From Streptosporangium sp. NBC_01756 (GTDB taxonomy: Bacteria > Actinomycetota > Actinomycetes > Streptosporangiales > Streptosporangiaceae), in contig NZ_CP109130.1 in assembly GCF_035917975.1 (NCBI RefSeq), forward strand, positions 1,736,001 to 1,800,000: DNA of 64,000 bases, written 5' to 3'. The translations under genes were made by a program, and so were the position numbers. Position 1 is the first letter of the stretch. Each line of letters opens with the position of its first letter. The notes below the pieces were generated by a model. It was not told the origin of the DNA, made no database searches, and saw only the letters and a list, made by a program, of their open reading frames with translations. Positions 46,438 to 54,745 of the stretch are shown piece by piece.

Positions 46438-47280
46438 TCAGAGGGAATCAGGGGAAAAGGTGAGCAGGCCCGCGTCGACCACGGCCCGGCCGAAGATCCG
46501 GGCCAGCTCGGCCAGCCGGGCCAGCTCGGCGTCCGAGAGCGCCGCGTAAGCGGGAAGGGCCAGTTCGTCGGTGCGGTCCTCGATCCGCTGCCGGAACGTC
46601 CGGCCCTCCTCGGTGAGCTCGCCGCCGTCCAGCAGACCGCGCCGGCGCAGCGACTCCTCGGCCGCCGCCCATTCCTCCTCCGGCCAGCCCCGGCTGGCCT
46701 TCAGGAAGACGGCCGGGGCGCTCCCGGTCGCCCCGTGCAGGATCAGCGCGTCCAATCCGCCGACTCCTTCGGCCAGCAGCGCTGCGACATGTCCGTCGCC
46801 GCGGAACTCGCGCAGCAGGGTCTGGGCGTGCCAGAGCTCTAACACCGGGTGGTCCGGCCAGGGCAGTGCGGCGTGCGCGGCGAACAGCGGCCGGCCCGGC
46901 AGGTGCTCCACGGCCCTCTCCGCGGCCCTCCTGGCCAGCGCCGTGGTCTCGGCGAGCTCCGTGATCTCGTGGACACCCGCCCGGCGCAGGGCCGCGTCGG
47001 CGGCGTCGAGACGGGCCTCGACCACCTTCTCCGGGGTCGTGATCTCCCAGGCGGCCGGGAGCGCCTGCCGTACCAGGGTGGGGCAGAAGTTGTAGAAGGT
47101 CGCGATGACCAGTTCGGGCGAGGCGGCCCCGAAGGCGGCTCCGCGGGAGGCGAAGTAGCCCGCGCGGCCTTTCAGGCCGAGTGCCGCGTAGCGCTCGGCG
47201 GCCTCGGGCACGAAGTAGATCATGCCGTGCAGTGGTTCCAGGCGGCGCCAGGCCTGACGGGCCAGGTGGACGTCGGACAT
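46438..47280 (-). CDS. SCO6745 (SalK-like) family protein
   Basis: A 280-aa soluble protein of the SCO6745 family, common in actinobacteria. It begins LARQAWRRLEPLHGMIYFVPEAAERYAALGLKG, and the middle section contains ATFYNFCPTLVRQALPAAWE, with a winged-helix-like C-terminal part (AAAEESLRRRGLLDGGELTEEGRTF). The function is unknown. Its ATG overlaps the upstream SDR stop by one base (TGATG), so it is translationally coupled to the SDR gene. Confidence 0.85.
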   Translation of the reverse strand: MSDVHLARQAWRRLEPLHGMIYFVPEAAERYAALGLKGRAGYFASRGAAFGAASPELVIATFYNFCPTLVRQALPAAWEITTPEKVVEARLDAADAALRRAGVHEITELAETTALARRAAERAVEHLPGRPLFAAHAALPWPDHPVLELWHAQTLLREFRGDGHVAALLAEGVGGLDALILHGATGSAPAVFLKASRGWPEEEWAAAEESLRRRGLLDGGELTEEGRTFRQRIEDRTDELALPAYAALSDAELARLAELARIFGRAVVDAGLLTFSPDSL

Positions 47281-48071
47281 CAGGCCTCCAATGAGTCGAC
47301 GAAGCGGGCCATGCCGGCCAGCCAGCGATCCGGATCATCGGCCTTGCGCCGGACGAACTCGGCGACCTCCGGATGCGGGAGGATATGGAACCGTTCGGCG
47401 GCGAGGCCCTCGATCACCGTGCCGGCCACGGTGTCCGGATCGAGAATGGCGCCGGAGGCGCCCACCGCCCTGGCCGTGAGATGGTCCTCGGCGATCCCCT
47501 GCTGGAACATGCCGGTCCGCACGCCCTGCGGGCAGAGCACGCTGACCTTCACCCCCCTGGTCGCGTAGTGGATGGCCACCCACTCGGCGAAGGAGATCGC
47601 GGCCGACTTGGTCACCGCGTAGGGGGCGTCGCCGGGGCAGCTCACCAGCCCGGCCGCCGAACAGGTGTTGAGCAGGTAACCCTCACCGCGCTCCACCATT
47701 CCGGGGATGACCGCCCGCGCCGCGTAGACGTGGGCCAGAACGTTGACCGCGATGGTCCGGGTCCACTCCAGGTCGGTCGCGTCCAGCCCGTGGCCGGTGA
47801 CGATCCCGGCGTTGGAGCAGAACAGGCCGATCGGTCCGAAGGCGCTCTCGGCCGCGGTGACCAGGTCGCGCACGTCGTCCTCGACGGACACGTCGGCCCG
47901 TACGGCCACCGCCCTGTCACCGATCTGCTTGGCCACCTCGGTCGCGCCCGTTTCGTCGAGATCGGCCACCACCACCCCGGCGGCGCCCTCGGCGGCGAAC
48001 CTCAGGGCCATCGCCCGTCCGATTCCGCTCGCGGCCCCGGTCACCACGACGACCTTGTCCCGCACCCGCAT
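47280..48071 (-). CDS. SDR family oxidoreductase
   Basis: A 263-aa classical short-chain dehydrogenase. The cofactor motif is TGAASGIGRA, the adenine-ring motif CSNAGI (NNAG variant), the catalytic Ser lies in LLNTCSAAG, and the catalytic pair is YAVTKSA. Asp after VVVADLDE suggests NAD preference. AAGGGAG precedes ATG 48071. The downstream SCO6745 gene is coupled. A TetR-like palindrome lies 15 bp upstream of the start. Confidence 0.93.
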   Translation of the reverse strand: MRVRDKVVVVTGAASGIGRAMALRFAAEGAAGVVVADLDETGATEVAKQIGDRAVAVRADVSVEDDVRDLVTAAESAFGPIGLFCSNAGIVTGHGLDATDLEWTRTIAVNVLAHVYAARAVIPGMVERGEGYLLNTCSAAGLVSCPGDAPYAVTKSAAISFAEWVAIHYATRGVKVSVLCPQGVRTGMFQQGIAEDHLTARAVGASGAILDPDTVAGTVIEGLAAERFHILPHPEVAEFVRRKADDPDRWLAGMARFVDSLEA

Positions 48072-48085
48072 TGCAGCTCCCTTAA

Positions 48086-48099
48086 ACCGACCAGTCGGT
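48086..48099. promoter_or_regulatory. TetR-type operator ACCGACCAGTCGGT
   Basis: A palindrome with ACCGAC/GTCGGT arms and a 2-bp centre, immediately upstream of the SDR gene and in the 61-bp gap after the methyltransferase gene. Sites of this form are typical of TetR-family repressors. No TetR gene is in the window. Confidence 0.65.
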
Positions 48100-48132
48100 A
48101 TCTGGGAACCTATTCTTACCCGCGAGTAGCCG

Positions 48133-48873
48133 TCAACGGCGGCGCAGTACGAAGACACCCCAACCGAGGTACCGCCTGCCGTACTCCACGTGAGAGCGGC
48201 GCTCGCGCTCCAGGAACGCGCGCACCTCCGCGGCGTCGGGGTCGGCCGGGTTGTCGCGCAGCCAGTCGCTCAACGTCCACCAGTGGCCCGCCACGTAGCG
48301 GTCCCAGCTGTCGGGGTCGGCGAGGACCATCTCCAGCACCTCGACCCCCGCCGCCTCGAACCGGTCGAAGGTCCCGGCCAGCGAGGTGAAATCCGCCGGC
48401 CCGGCGCCGAACGCCTCATAGGCCCCGGCAGGCGGTTCGGAGAGCCAGTACGGCTCGCCGACGAGGAGGACACCGTCCTCCTTCAGGGCGGGGAGCATCA
48501 GCTTGACGGTGCCCTCGAGACCTCCCCCGATCCAGGTCGCCCCGATGCAGGAGACCACGTCGAATGCCCCCGGATCCGCCCGGTGGGCCCCCGCGTCGCC
48601 CCGCTCGAAGCGCACCCGGTCCTCGACGCCCAGTTCACGTGCCCGTTCCCCGGCCGCGTGCAGGAAGACCTCGCTGATGTCGACCCCGACACCCTCGATC
48701 CCGTGCCGCAGGGACCACTGGCAGAGCATCTCCGCCTTCCCGCAGGCCAGATCGAGCTGGCGCATGCCGGGTGCGAGCCGGGCGACCTCCCCCAGCAGCG
48801 TCAGCTTCTCGGCGGTGAACGGATTGAGGATGCGATGACCGCTCTCGGCGATCTCATGGAAGCGCAGTGACAT
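48133..48873 (-). CDS. SAM-dependent methyltransferase
   Basis: A 246-aa class I methyltransferase. Motif I is QLDLACGKAEMLC (LDLxCG), the acidic residue after strand 2 is in GVGVDISE, and motif II is AFDVVSCIGATWIGGG. It is cytosolic; the substrate is unknown. ATG 48873 (MSLRFHEIAESG) matches the family start; an ATG at 48882 is also possible. It is upstream of the SDR-SCO6745 pair on the same strand but separated from it by the TetR-like site. Confidence 0.88.
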   Translation of the reverse strand: MSLRFHEIAESGHRILNPFTAEKLTLLGEVARLAPGMRQLDLACGKAEMLCQWSLRHGIEGVGVDISEVFLHAAGERARELGVEDRVRFERGDAGAHRADPGAFDVVSCIGATWIGGGLEGTVKLMLPALKEDGVLLVGEPYWLSEPPAGAYEAFGAGPADFTSLAGTFDRFEAAGVEVLEMVLADPDSWDRYVAGHWWTLSDWLRDNPADPDAAEVRAFLERERRSHVEYGRRYLGWGVFVLRRR

Positions 48874-49002
48874 GGCGACCATGATTTCGCGGCGTGCCGC
48901 TCCGGCCAACCGGTTAAATCATGGACGCCCACCGCGCCGCGGGCCGCTCAAGCCCCGCCGCCCAACTCTGCCATCCGGGCCTCGCCGCTCATGCCCCGCC
49001 GC

Positions 49003-49923
49003 TCAAGCCCTGCCGTCCGGGCCGGTCGTTTCGGGGACGCGCACGGTGATGCCGCCGGGCACGACTTTGGCCTTGAGCTCGGTGACGGTGTCCTTGGCGC
49101 CGCCGTCCAACTCGTAGGTCATCGGCGCGCCCAGCTTGACGTCGATCTTGCGGGCCCGGGTCATCCGGACGAAGGGCGACTCGTCCGAGCGCCCGGAACT
49201 CATCCGGCCGAGCACCCGCGCCCACTGGATCGGCCCCTTCGCCGTGGTCACGCCGATCTCCAGCCACCCGTCGTCGGGACGCGCGTCGTCGAAGGCCTCG
49301 ATACCGCCGGTGATGGTCCCGACGTTGCCCAGCAGCAGGCAGCTCGCCTCCCCCTCGAACCACTTCGCCCCGTCGAGCTTGACCTCCATGTGGACGAGCT
49401 CTCCCCGGACGTGCCGGAGCCCGGTCCACACGTACGCGGCCCGGCCCAGTCTGTCCTTCAGTCCCCGGTCGGCATCCTTGATCATTTCCGCGTCGAAGCC
49501 GAGACCCGCCATGACGGCGAAGTGCTCTCCGTTGACCTTGCCCAGGTCGAGCTTCCTGCTCTCACCGTGAAAGGCGATCTTCACGGCCTCAGGGAGGTCC
49601 TCGGGGATACCGAGGTTCTGCGCGAAGAGATTGGCCGTCCCGGCGGGGAGGATCCCCACGGTCACCCCGGAACCGGCGAGCACGTCGACGCAGCGCTGCA
49701 CCATGCCGTCTCCGCCCCAGATCAGGACCAGGTCGGCGCCTTCCTTGATCGCTTTACGCACCTGCTTGGGGGCCTTCTTGCTCTTGGGCACCTCGTACCA
49801 GAGCAGCTTGCCGGGCTGCTCGTCGGCGAGGAGGGTGCGCAGCTCGTCCAGCCCGCCGCCGAACGACTTCTTCTGGTGGGCGATCACCGCGACCGTGCCG
49901 GGTCCGTTCTTCTCCCGCAGCAT
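49003..49923 (-). CDS. Diacylglycerol kinase family lipid kinase (YegS/BmrU-like)
   Basis: A 306-aa lipid kinase of the DAGK catalytic superfamily. The nucleotide-binding motif is WGGDGMVQRC (GGDGT variant with Met), followed by GILPAGTANLFAQNLGIPEDL. The substrate would be a diacylglycerol or related lipid on the cytosolic membrane face. I chose ATG 49923 because AGGAGG lies 6 bases upstream; the ATG at 49929 would have no space for it. Confidence 0.9.
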   Translation of the reverse strand: MLREKNGPGTVAVIAHQKKSFGGGLDELRTLLADEQPGKLLWYEVPKSKKAPKQVRKAIKEGADLVLIWGGDGMVQRCVDVLAGSGVTVGILPAGTANLFAQNLGIPEDLPEAVKIAFHGESRKLDLGKVNGEHFAVMAGLGFDAEMIKDADRGLKDRLGRAAYVWTGLRHVRGELVHMEVKLDGAKWFEGEASCLLLGNVGTITGGIEAFDDARPDDGWLEIGVTTAKGPIQWARVLGRMSSGRSDESPFVRMTRARKIDVKLGAPMTYELDGGAKDTVTELKAKVVPGGITVRVPETTGPDGRA

Positions 49924-50179
49924 GGACATCCTCCTGTAGCGCCACCTTGGACACAGCGACGGCTGCCCCCACACCCGGGCCGCAAACGCCGGACCGCGTC
50001 CCCCGCTCCGACGCGCCCGCCCACCGCCGGCCTGGCCGCCAGGTCCCGGCGGCGATCAGGTGGGACAGCCGCGCCACTTGCCCGACCTGGGGGGTAAACG
50101 CAATTTGTGCGGTAGGCGTCACATCTGGTGCATGCGACATCTGTCGCACGAGAAACCCGCCGGACATGGAAAGGACCGC

Positions 50180-51565
50180 ATGCTGCCATTACGCGGTGTG
50201 ACCCAAGGTGAACCGTTCACCCACCCCCAACTCCCCCAGCCTCCGCTCCGCACGACACTGCACCGGTTGGTACGACGTGCGTACGGCCGGGTCCAGGCGA
50301 ACGACCTGGGCGCGTTGCGGGTCGCACTGAACAACGTCGGCGTGGCCACCTACGTCCAGGGCGCCACTCCGCTGAACTACACGACCGCGGCGGCCAACGA
50401 CACCCTGGAGAAATTGATCGCGGTCTTCGAGGACAAGGTCCCGTACGTCATGCAGGCGGGAGCCCGGCAGCACCAGCCTCCGGCGGGCACCGGTCTGGCG
50501 GTGCTGAAGACCATGGTGGACGAGGTGACCACCGTTTTCGACCAGGTCGCGGCGGGCAACGCCGACGCGCACATCGTCGCCGTCTTCAACCTGCCGGACA
50601 ACACCAAGGTGCCGGAGATCAAGAAGACGTTCACTGAAGCCTCGAAAGGGCTGAAACGTCTCCACGACGGCCGGAGGCTCCTGCTGGACAACCGCGGTGA
50701 ACTGGCCATCCAAGGTGCCGGCGCGGTGACCTCACCCGAGATATCGATCCTTCCCCATACGTTCACGGACGCCCGGACCGACGACCGGGTCCGCACCCTG
50801 CTGCACGAGTCCTTCCACATCGTCAGCGAGAAGATCACGGATCACAACTACTTCGGCGCACCGGGCTTCGCGGCGGCCGACTGGCCGACCATGAGCACCA
50901 ACGCCGACCACTACGCCGAGGTGGCCAGGCGCCATGCGGGCCTGAACCTGCCCGCGCCCGCACCGCTCGCCGTACTCGACCCGCCGGCCGGCCCGGCCCT
51001 GACGCCCGCGCAGCAGACCAAGGTGCGCCAGGCGATGACGGAGGCGCAGGAGCGGCTCACCCGGGGCTGGGCCCGGTCGTTGTGGGTGTGGCAGAGCATG
51101 GGATACGTGCAGCGGTACCAGAACTCCTACCTGTGGCTGGGCGCCGCGCCGGGTGAGCTGCTGCTGCGGCAGCTCATGCTGGAGTCGGAGCAGGTCTCGA
51201 TGACCCTGCACTACGGGGCCGGCGGCCGCGCCACCACCCGGGCTGACGTCCCACCGGTGCTTCCCATGATCACCGCGTACGATCTGGCGGTGCTGGAGGA
51301 GGTCCTGGCCGACCTGCACCAGCTGGTGGGCTGGGGCCGCGGGCAGCACACCGTGCACGTGCTGCCGGCCGGGGCGGCCCTGCCCGCGGGGCACGCGGCC
51401 TACCTGTGGGCCGCGGACGTGACGAACGCGGCGACGCCGATGACCAACCTCGCCGACCAGCTCGTCGGTCAGGCCACCCAGTCGCCGGCCGACCCCTGGC
51501 TGCCGACCCCCGCCGCGCTCAAGACCCTGGTGGACGGCATGCGCGTCCGCTACGCCCAGATCTAA
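50180..51565 (+). CDS. Putative aspzincin-like HExxH metallopeptidase, uncharacterised
   Basis: A 461-aa soluble protein without a signal peptide; I know no named family for it. A zincin-like region is visible: LLHESFHIV (HExxH, His209/Glu210/His213), then TDHNYFG (Asp221) and STNADHYAEVAR (241-247). This order (HExxH, TDxxYG, NADxY) is that of M35 aspzincins, where Asp is the third zinc ligand, so a metallopeptidase is likely. Residues 255-290 are a Pro/Ala linker and the C-terminal ~170 residues match nothing I know. AAGGACC precedes ATG 50180. It stands alone, so a substrate or effector role is open. Confidence 0.7.
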   Translation: MLPLRGVTQGEPFTHPQLPQPPLRTTLHRLVRRAYGRVQANDLGALRVALNNVGVATYVQGATPLNYTTAAANDTLEKLIAVFEDKVPYVMQAGARQHQPPAGTGLAVLKTMVDEVTTVFDQVAAGNADAHIVAVFNLPDNTKVPEIKKTFTEASKGLKRLHDGRRLLLDNRGELAIQGAGAVTSPEISILPHTFTDARTDDRVRTLLHESFHIVSEKITDHNYFGAPGFAAADWPTMSTNADHYAEVARRHAGLNLPAPAPLAVLDPPAGPALTPAQQTKVRQAMTEAQERLTRGWARSLWVWQSMGYVQRYQNSYLWLGAAPGELLLRQLMLESEQVSMTLHYGAGGRATTRADVPPVLPMITAYDLAVLEEVLADLHQLVGWGRGQHTVHVLPAGAALPAGHAAYLWAADVTNAATPMTNLADQLVGQATQSPADPWLPTPAALKTLVDGMRVRYAQI

Positions 51566-51601
51566 AGGAGTAAGTCCGAACCCGTCCAAGCTGCGGACGC
51601 G

Positions 51602-51652
51602 ACGAAGGGTGTTGAAGATCCGTCTGAGGCAACCGGCCCCGACGCCCTTCGT
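51602..51652 (+). terminator. Possible weak terminator hairpin
   Basis: An 11-bp stem (51602-51612 with 51642-51652, one G-U) with a 29-nt loop, 37 bp after the stop of the aspzincin-like gene. Confidence 0.35.
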
Positions 51653-51710
51653 ACCGTGCCCCACGTCAGGGGCGACGACGGGCGGCGGTCCGGCACCTCC
51701 GCCGGTGACG

Positions 51711-51840
51711 CACCCGCTCGCACGAGCCCGTCGACGACCCCATCAGCCGGGGAAACGACGAGATCCCGCCCGATCAGGTCGATCGAGTAGGATCTCGTCA
51801 ACTTCCTTCAAACCGTCCCGAGAACGGCCCCTCTGCGGGA
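51711..51840. repeat. Orphan copy of tRNA-Ala 3' flank (tRNA lost)
   Basis: This stretch aligns over about 130 bp with 52813-52937, the 3' flank of the second tRNA-Ala, including the ATCCCG(C/T)CCGATCA terminator arm, and also with the flank of the third tRNA-Ala at 59217-59292. Similarity stops exactly where the tRNA 3' end would begin (CTCTG at 51831). Together with 52813 it brackets the inositol-phosphatase-like gene. Confidence 0.7.
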
Positions 51841-51884
51841 TGTTCACGAGTGGATCCGACCTGGAGATGAACCGAGGATTGGTT

Positions 51885-51919
51885 GATCGCTTCTCAGAGC
51901 CGGATGATCGCTTCTCAGA
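51885..51919 (+). repeat. Short direct repeat, GATCGCTTCTCAGA x2
   Basis: Two perfect 14-bp copies at 51885-51898 and 51906-51919 (21-bp period, two helical turns), 56 bp before the downstream ATG. They could be a binding site for a regulator of that gene. Confidence 0.55.
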
Positions 51920-51975
51920 CGGGGTGAGCCGAAGGGCCTCCACTTACGCCACAGAGACAGGGAACCATCATCGGC

Positions 51976-52782
51976 ATGCTTGAAGCAGATCTCTCAATCG
52001 CCCAGAAAGCTGCTGTCGCCGGTGCCGAGGTGGGGATGCGGTACTTCGCCCGCGTTCAGGAGCTCCCCCATGAGCAGAAGGTCGACGGTTCGGTGGTGAC
52101 CGAGGCGGACCTCGCCGTGGAGGAAGAGGTACGCCGCGTCCTGCTCACCGAACGACCACGGGATGCGTTCCTTGGGGAGGAGACCGGCGAACTCGGAGAT
52201 GAAAGACGCCGGTGGATCCTTGACGGCATCGACGGGACGCTGGTCTTCGTCCAAGGCGACGATCGTTGGCAGACGCTGATCGCCCTGGAGGAGGACGGCC
52301 AGGTGGTCGTCGGGGTCGCAATCGTGCCGGCGCAACGCAGGATCTGGTATGCCGCGCGCAACCAGGGCGCGTTCGTCGCTGACGTGGTGAACGGGCGGAT
52401 AACCGGCCGGCGGCGCTTACAGGTCGGCGAGCCCTCCTCAGGACTGGAGGCGTGCCGCGTGGGAGTCCTCCCACCGATCGAGATGATCCCCGCACGGTAT
52501 CGAGCCGAGGTGGACCGATTGGCGAATGCCGCCGTGGTGAGCGACTGGTCAGTGCACGGTGCCTTGCTGGTGGCCTCAGGCGAGCTGGATATGGCGGTTC
52601 AGGTGGGTGGGAAGGTCTGGGACTACGCACCGCTGTCGTTAATCGTCACCGAGGCCGGTGGATGCTTCAGCGGAGATCGCGGCCAGCACCATCCAGTCAC
52701 CGGCACCGCGGTGTTCTCCCGTGATGAGAGGGTGCACAAGGCCGCATGCGAGCTCCTGATCAGTGATGGCACCGGGAGCTGA
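51976..52782 (+). CDS. Inositol monophosphatase family protein
   Basis: A 268-aa protein of the IMPase/FIG superfamily. Metal ligands are visible: FLGEETGE (Glu68/69), ILDGIDGT (Asp83/Asp86) and VWDYAPLSLIVTEAGG (C-terminal Asp). The usual DPIDGT reads DGIDGT here. It may dephosphorylate inositol phosphate, histidinol phosphate or a similar small substrate. The ribosome binding site is weak (CAGGGAAC). It is flanked by two copies of a tRNA-Ala 3' flank, suggesting it was inserted there. Confidence 0.88.
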   Translation: MLEADLSIAQKAAVAGAEVGMRYFARVQELPHEQKVDGSVVTEADLAVEEEVRRVLLTERPRDAFLGEETGELGDERRRWILDGIDGTLVFVQGDDRWQTLIALEEDGQVVVGVAIVPAQRRIWYAARNQGAFVADVVNGRITGRRRLQVGEPSSGLEACRVGVLPPIEMIPARYRAEVDRLANAAVVSDWSVHGALLVASGELDMAVQVGGKVWDYAPLSLIVTEAGGCFSGDRGQHHPVTGTAVFSRDERVHKAACELLISDGTGS

Positions 52783-52812
52783 TCTGACGACCTGATCGAC
52801 CCGGGAACCGGC

Positions 52813-52937
52813 TCGCCCGCGGCCCAACGAGCCTTCCGACGGCCACGCCAGCCGGGAAAACGGCGAATCCCGTCCGATCAAGCTGATCGGACGGGATCTC
52901 GTCGATATCCTTCGGCCATCTCAACAACGGCCCTCTG
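52813..52937. repeat. tRNA-Ala 3' flank, copy with tRNA
   Basis: Intact counterpart of the orphan repeat at 51711-51840. It contains the terminator at 52867 and abuts tRNA-Ala copy 2. Confidence 0.7.
52867..52897 (-). terminator. Terminator of tRNA-Ala copy 2
   Basis: A perfect 14-bp stem (52867-52880 with 52884-52897) with a 3-nt loop, 40 bp beyond the tRNA 3' end. Confidence 0.75.
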
Positions 52938-53010
52938 TGGAGCTATGGGGATTCGAACCCCAGACCTCCTCCATGCCATGGAGGCGCGCTACCAGCTGCG
53001 CCATAGCCCC
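52938..53010 (-). tRNA. tRNA-Ala (anticodon GGC), copy 2
   Basis: A 73-nt minus-strand tRNA identical in all positions to copies at 33548 and 59293; the anticodon GGC lies within loop ATGGCAT. It lies 19 bp from the end of the MFS gene and is preceded on its 3' side by a related terminator cassette. Confidence 0.97.
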
Positions 53011-53029
53011 TTGCGATGCAGATGAAATC

Positions 53030-54460
53030 TTAGCCGACGTCGGACACCCCGCGCGCCATCATTCCGGCCACGAGGGCGACGGCGGCGGAGGCCACGGCAC
53101 TCACCGTGATGATCGCGAAGGACAGGACATAGGCGTCGCGTGACGGGACGGCGGTTCCGGCAATGGTGATCGAGGTCAGCAGCGCGGCGGTGACGGCACT
53201 GGAGACGCTGCCTCCGATGGCGCGGACCAGGGAGTTGATGCCGCTGGCGATACCGGTCGAGTCCATCGGCACATGCTGTACGGCCAGCGCGCCCAGCGCC
53301 GCGTAGGCGATCCCGAAGCCCAGTCCCTGCAACGCGTTGGCACCGATCAGGTCGAGCACCGAGGCGTTGAAGAGAGTGAACCAGCCGAATCCGGCCGCGC
53401 ACAGGGCCGCGCCGAGGGCGAGGGAGCGAGCCGGGCCCAGGCGGGCGGACAGACGCCCAGCCATGAATGAGGCCCCCAGCATGGTCACGGTGCTGGGGAG
53501 CGCGTAGAGGCCGACGTCGAGGACCGATCCGCCGAAGCCGTATCCCGCGGACACCGGTGTCTGGACGAAACCGGAGACCAGGGCGAACGAGCCGAACATC
53601 GCGAAGCCCAGCAGCAACGAGGCCAGGTTGGCGGGCAGGGAACGACGGCCGACGAGCAGATGGAGCCGGACCATCGGCGCTCGGAGGCGGAGCTGGCTGA
53701 ACACCCAGACCGCGCAGAACACCGCCGCACCCGTGAACAGCCCGGCGACCCGCCCGGAACTCCAGCCCCAGTCGTTGCCCTTGGATATCGCCAGCAGCAG
53801 GCAGACCAGCCAGGCGGAGAGCAGTACCGCGCCGACGAGGTCGGGCCGGCCGCCGGCCCGGGCCCCGGTGTCGTGGGCGCTCAGCGCGATGAGCACGAAC
53901 GCCGCCGCGGCGAGCCCCGCGGTGATCCAGAAGACCGGGTGGTGGCTGGGGGTGCGATCGGCGATGATCCCGGTAACGATCATGCCGAGGTTTCCGCCGA
54001 CTCCCATGGTGGCGCTCACCACGCCGATGGCCATCATCACCCGGGTGTGCGGGAAACTGTCCCTGATCATGCCGATGGCCAGCGGGATCAGCGCCGCCGA
54101 CGCGCCCTGCAGGGCACGGCCGGCGATCAGCACCGCCAGGGAACCGGACAGGGCGCAGATCACCGAACCCAGGACGAGCAGGCCCACGGTGAACAGGATC
54201 ATCCGCTTCTTGCCGTACATGTCCCCGAGCCGGGACAGCAACGGCGTGGCGACCGCGCCGGCGAGCAGCGAGGCGGTGAAGACCCAGGTGACCTCCGCGA
54301 CCGGCACCCCGAAGGAGACCATCAACCGGGGCAGCAGCGGAATCACCACGGTCTGCTGGACGGAGACGACCATCCCGGCGATGGAGAGCGCCAGCAGGGT
54401 CAGCCAGAGCTGCCTGCCCTGACGCACCATACGTCGTTCGGCGACGGCCATCCCTGTCAC
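53030..54460 (-). CDS. MFS transporter, DHA2/EmrB-like drug exporter
   Basis: A 476-aa major facilitator with about 14 predicted membrane segments. The MFS motif A is LSRLGDMYGKKRM; the first segment (VVSVQQTVVIPLLPRLMVSF) and TWVFTASLLAGAVATPL are typical of DHA2 multidrug exporters. The GTG at 54460 has AAAGGAG 6 bases upstream; an ATG three codons in is possible. No neighbouring regulator is seen. Confidence 0.9.
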   Translation of the reverse strand: MTGMAVAERRMVRQGRQLWLTLLALSIAGMVVSVQQTVVIPLLPRLMVSFGVPVAEVTWVFTASLLAGAVATPLLSRLGDMYGKKRMILFTVGLLVLGSVICALSGSLAVLIAGRALQGASAALIPLAIGMIRDSFPHTRVMMAIGVVSATMGVGGNLGMIVTGIIADRTPSHHPVFWITAGLAAAAFVLIALSAHDTGARAGGRPDLVGAVLLSAWLVCLLLAISKGNDWGWSSGRVAGLFTGAAVFCAVWVFSQLRLRAPMVRLHLLVGRRSLPANLASLLLGFAMFGSFALVSGFVQTPVSAGYGFGGSVLDVGLYALPSTVTMLGASFMAGRLSARLGPARSLALGAALCAAGFGWFTLFNASVLDLIGANALQGLGFGIAYAALGALAVQHVPMDSTGIASGINSLVRAIGGSVSSAVTAALLTSITIAGTAVPSRDAYVLSFAIITVSAVASAAVALVAGMMARGVSDVG

Positions 54461-54745
54461 AGCCCACTCCTTTGCCGCCGACTTCCGCTATCAGATCGTA
54501 GATCATGCGGAGAAAACGTCACCGGCCGGATCATGTCACGCCATGGCCACCGTGATGCGTCTTTCTCCTATGGCCGTTGTGCGCTCGGGAGACACCGCGA
54601 CCTGCTGACCGGAGTCGCCTGCCGGACGCCTCGCTCGCGCCTGCCGGGCGCACCTGGTCCAGATCGGGTTGCCGGTAGGGCGGGGCGAAACCGGAGGGGG
54701 ACGCGCACGGGCGTACGGCGGCCCGGCCCGCCGCGGCGGGGACTC

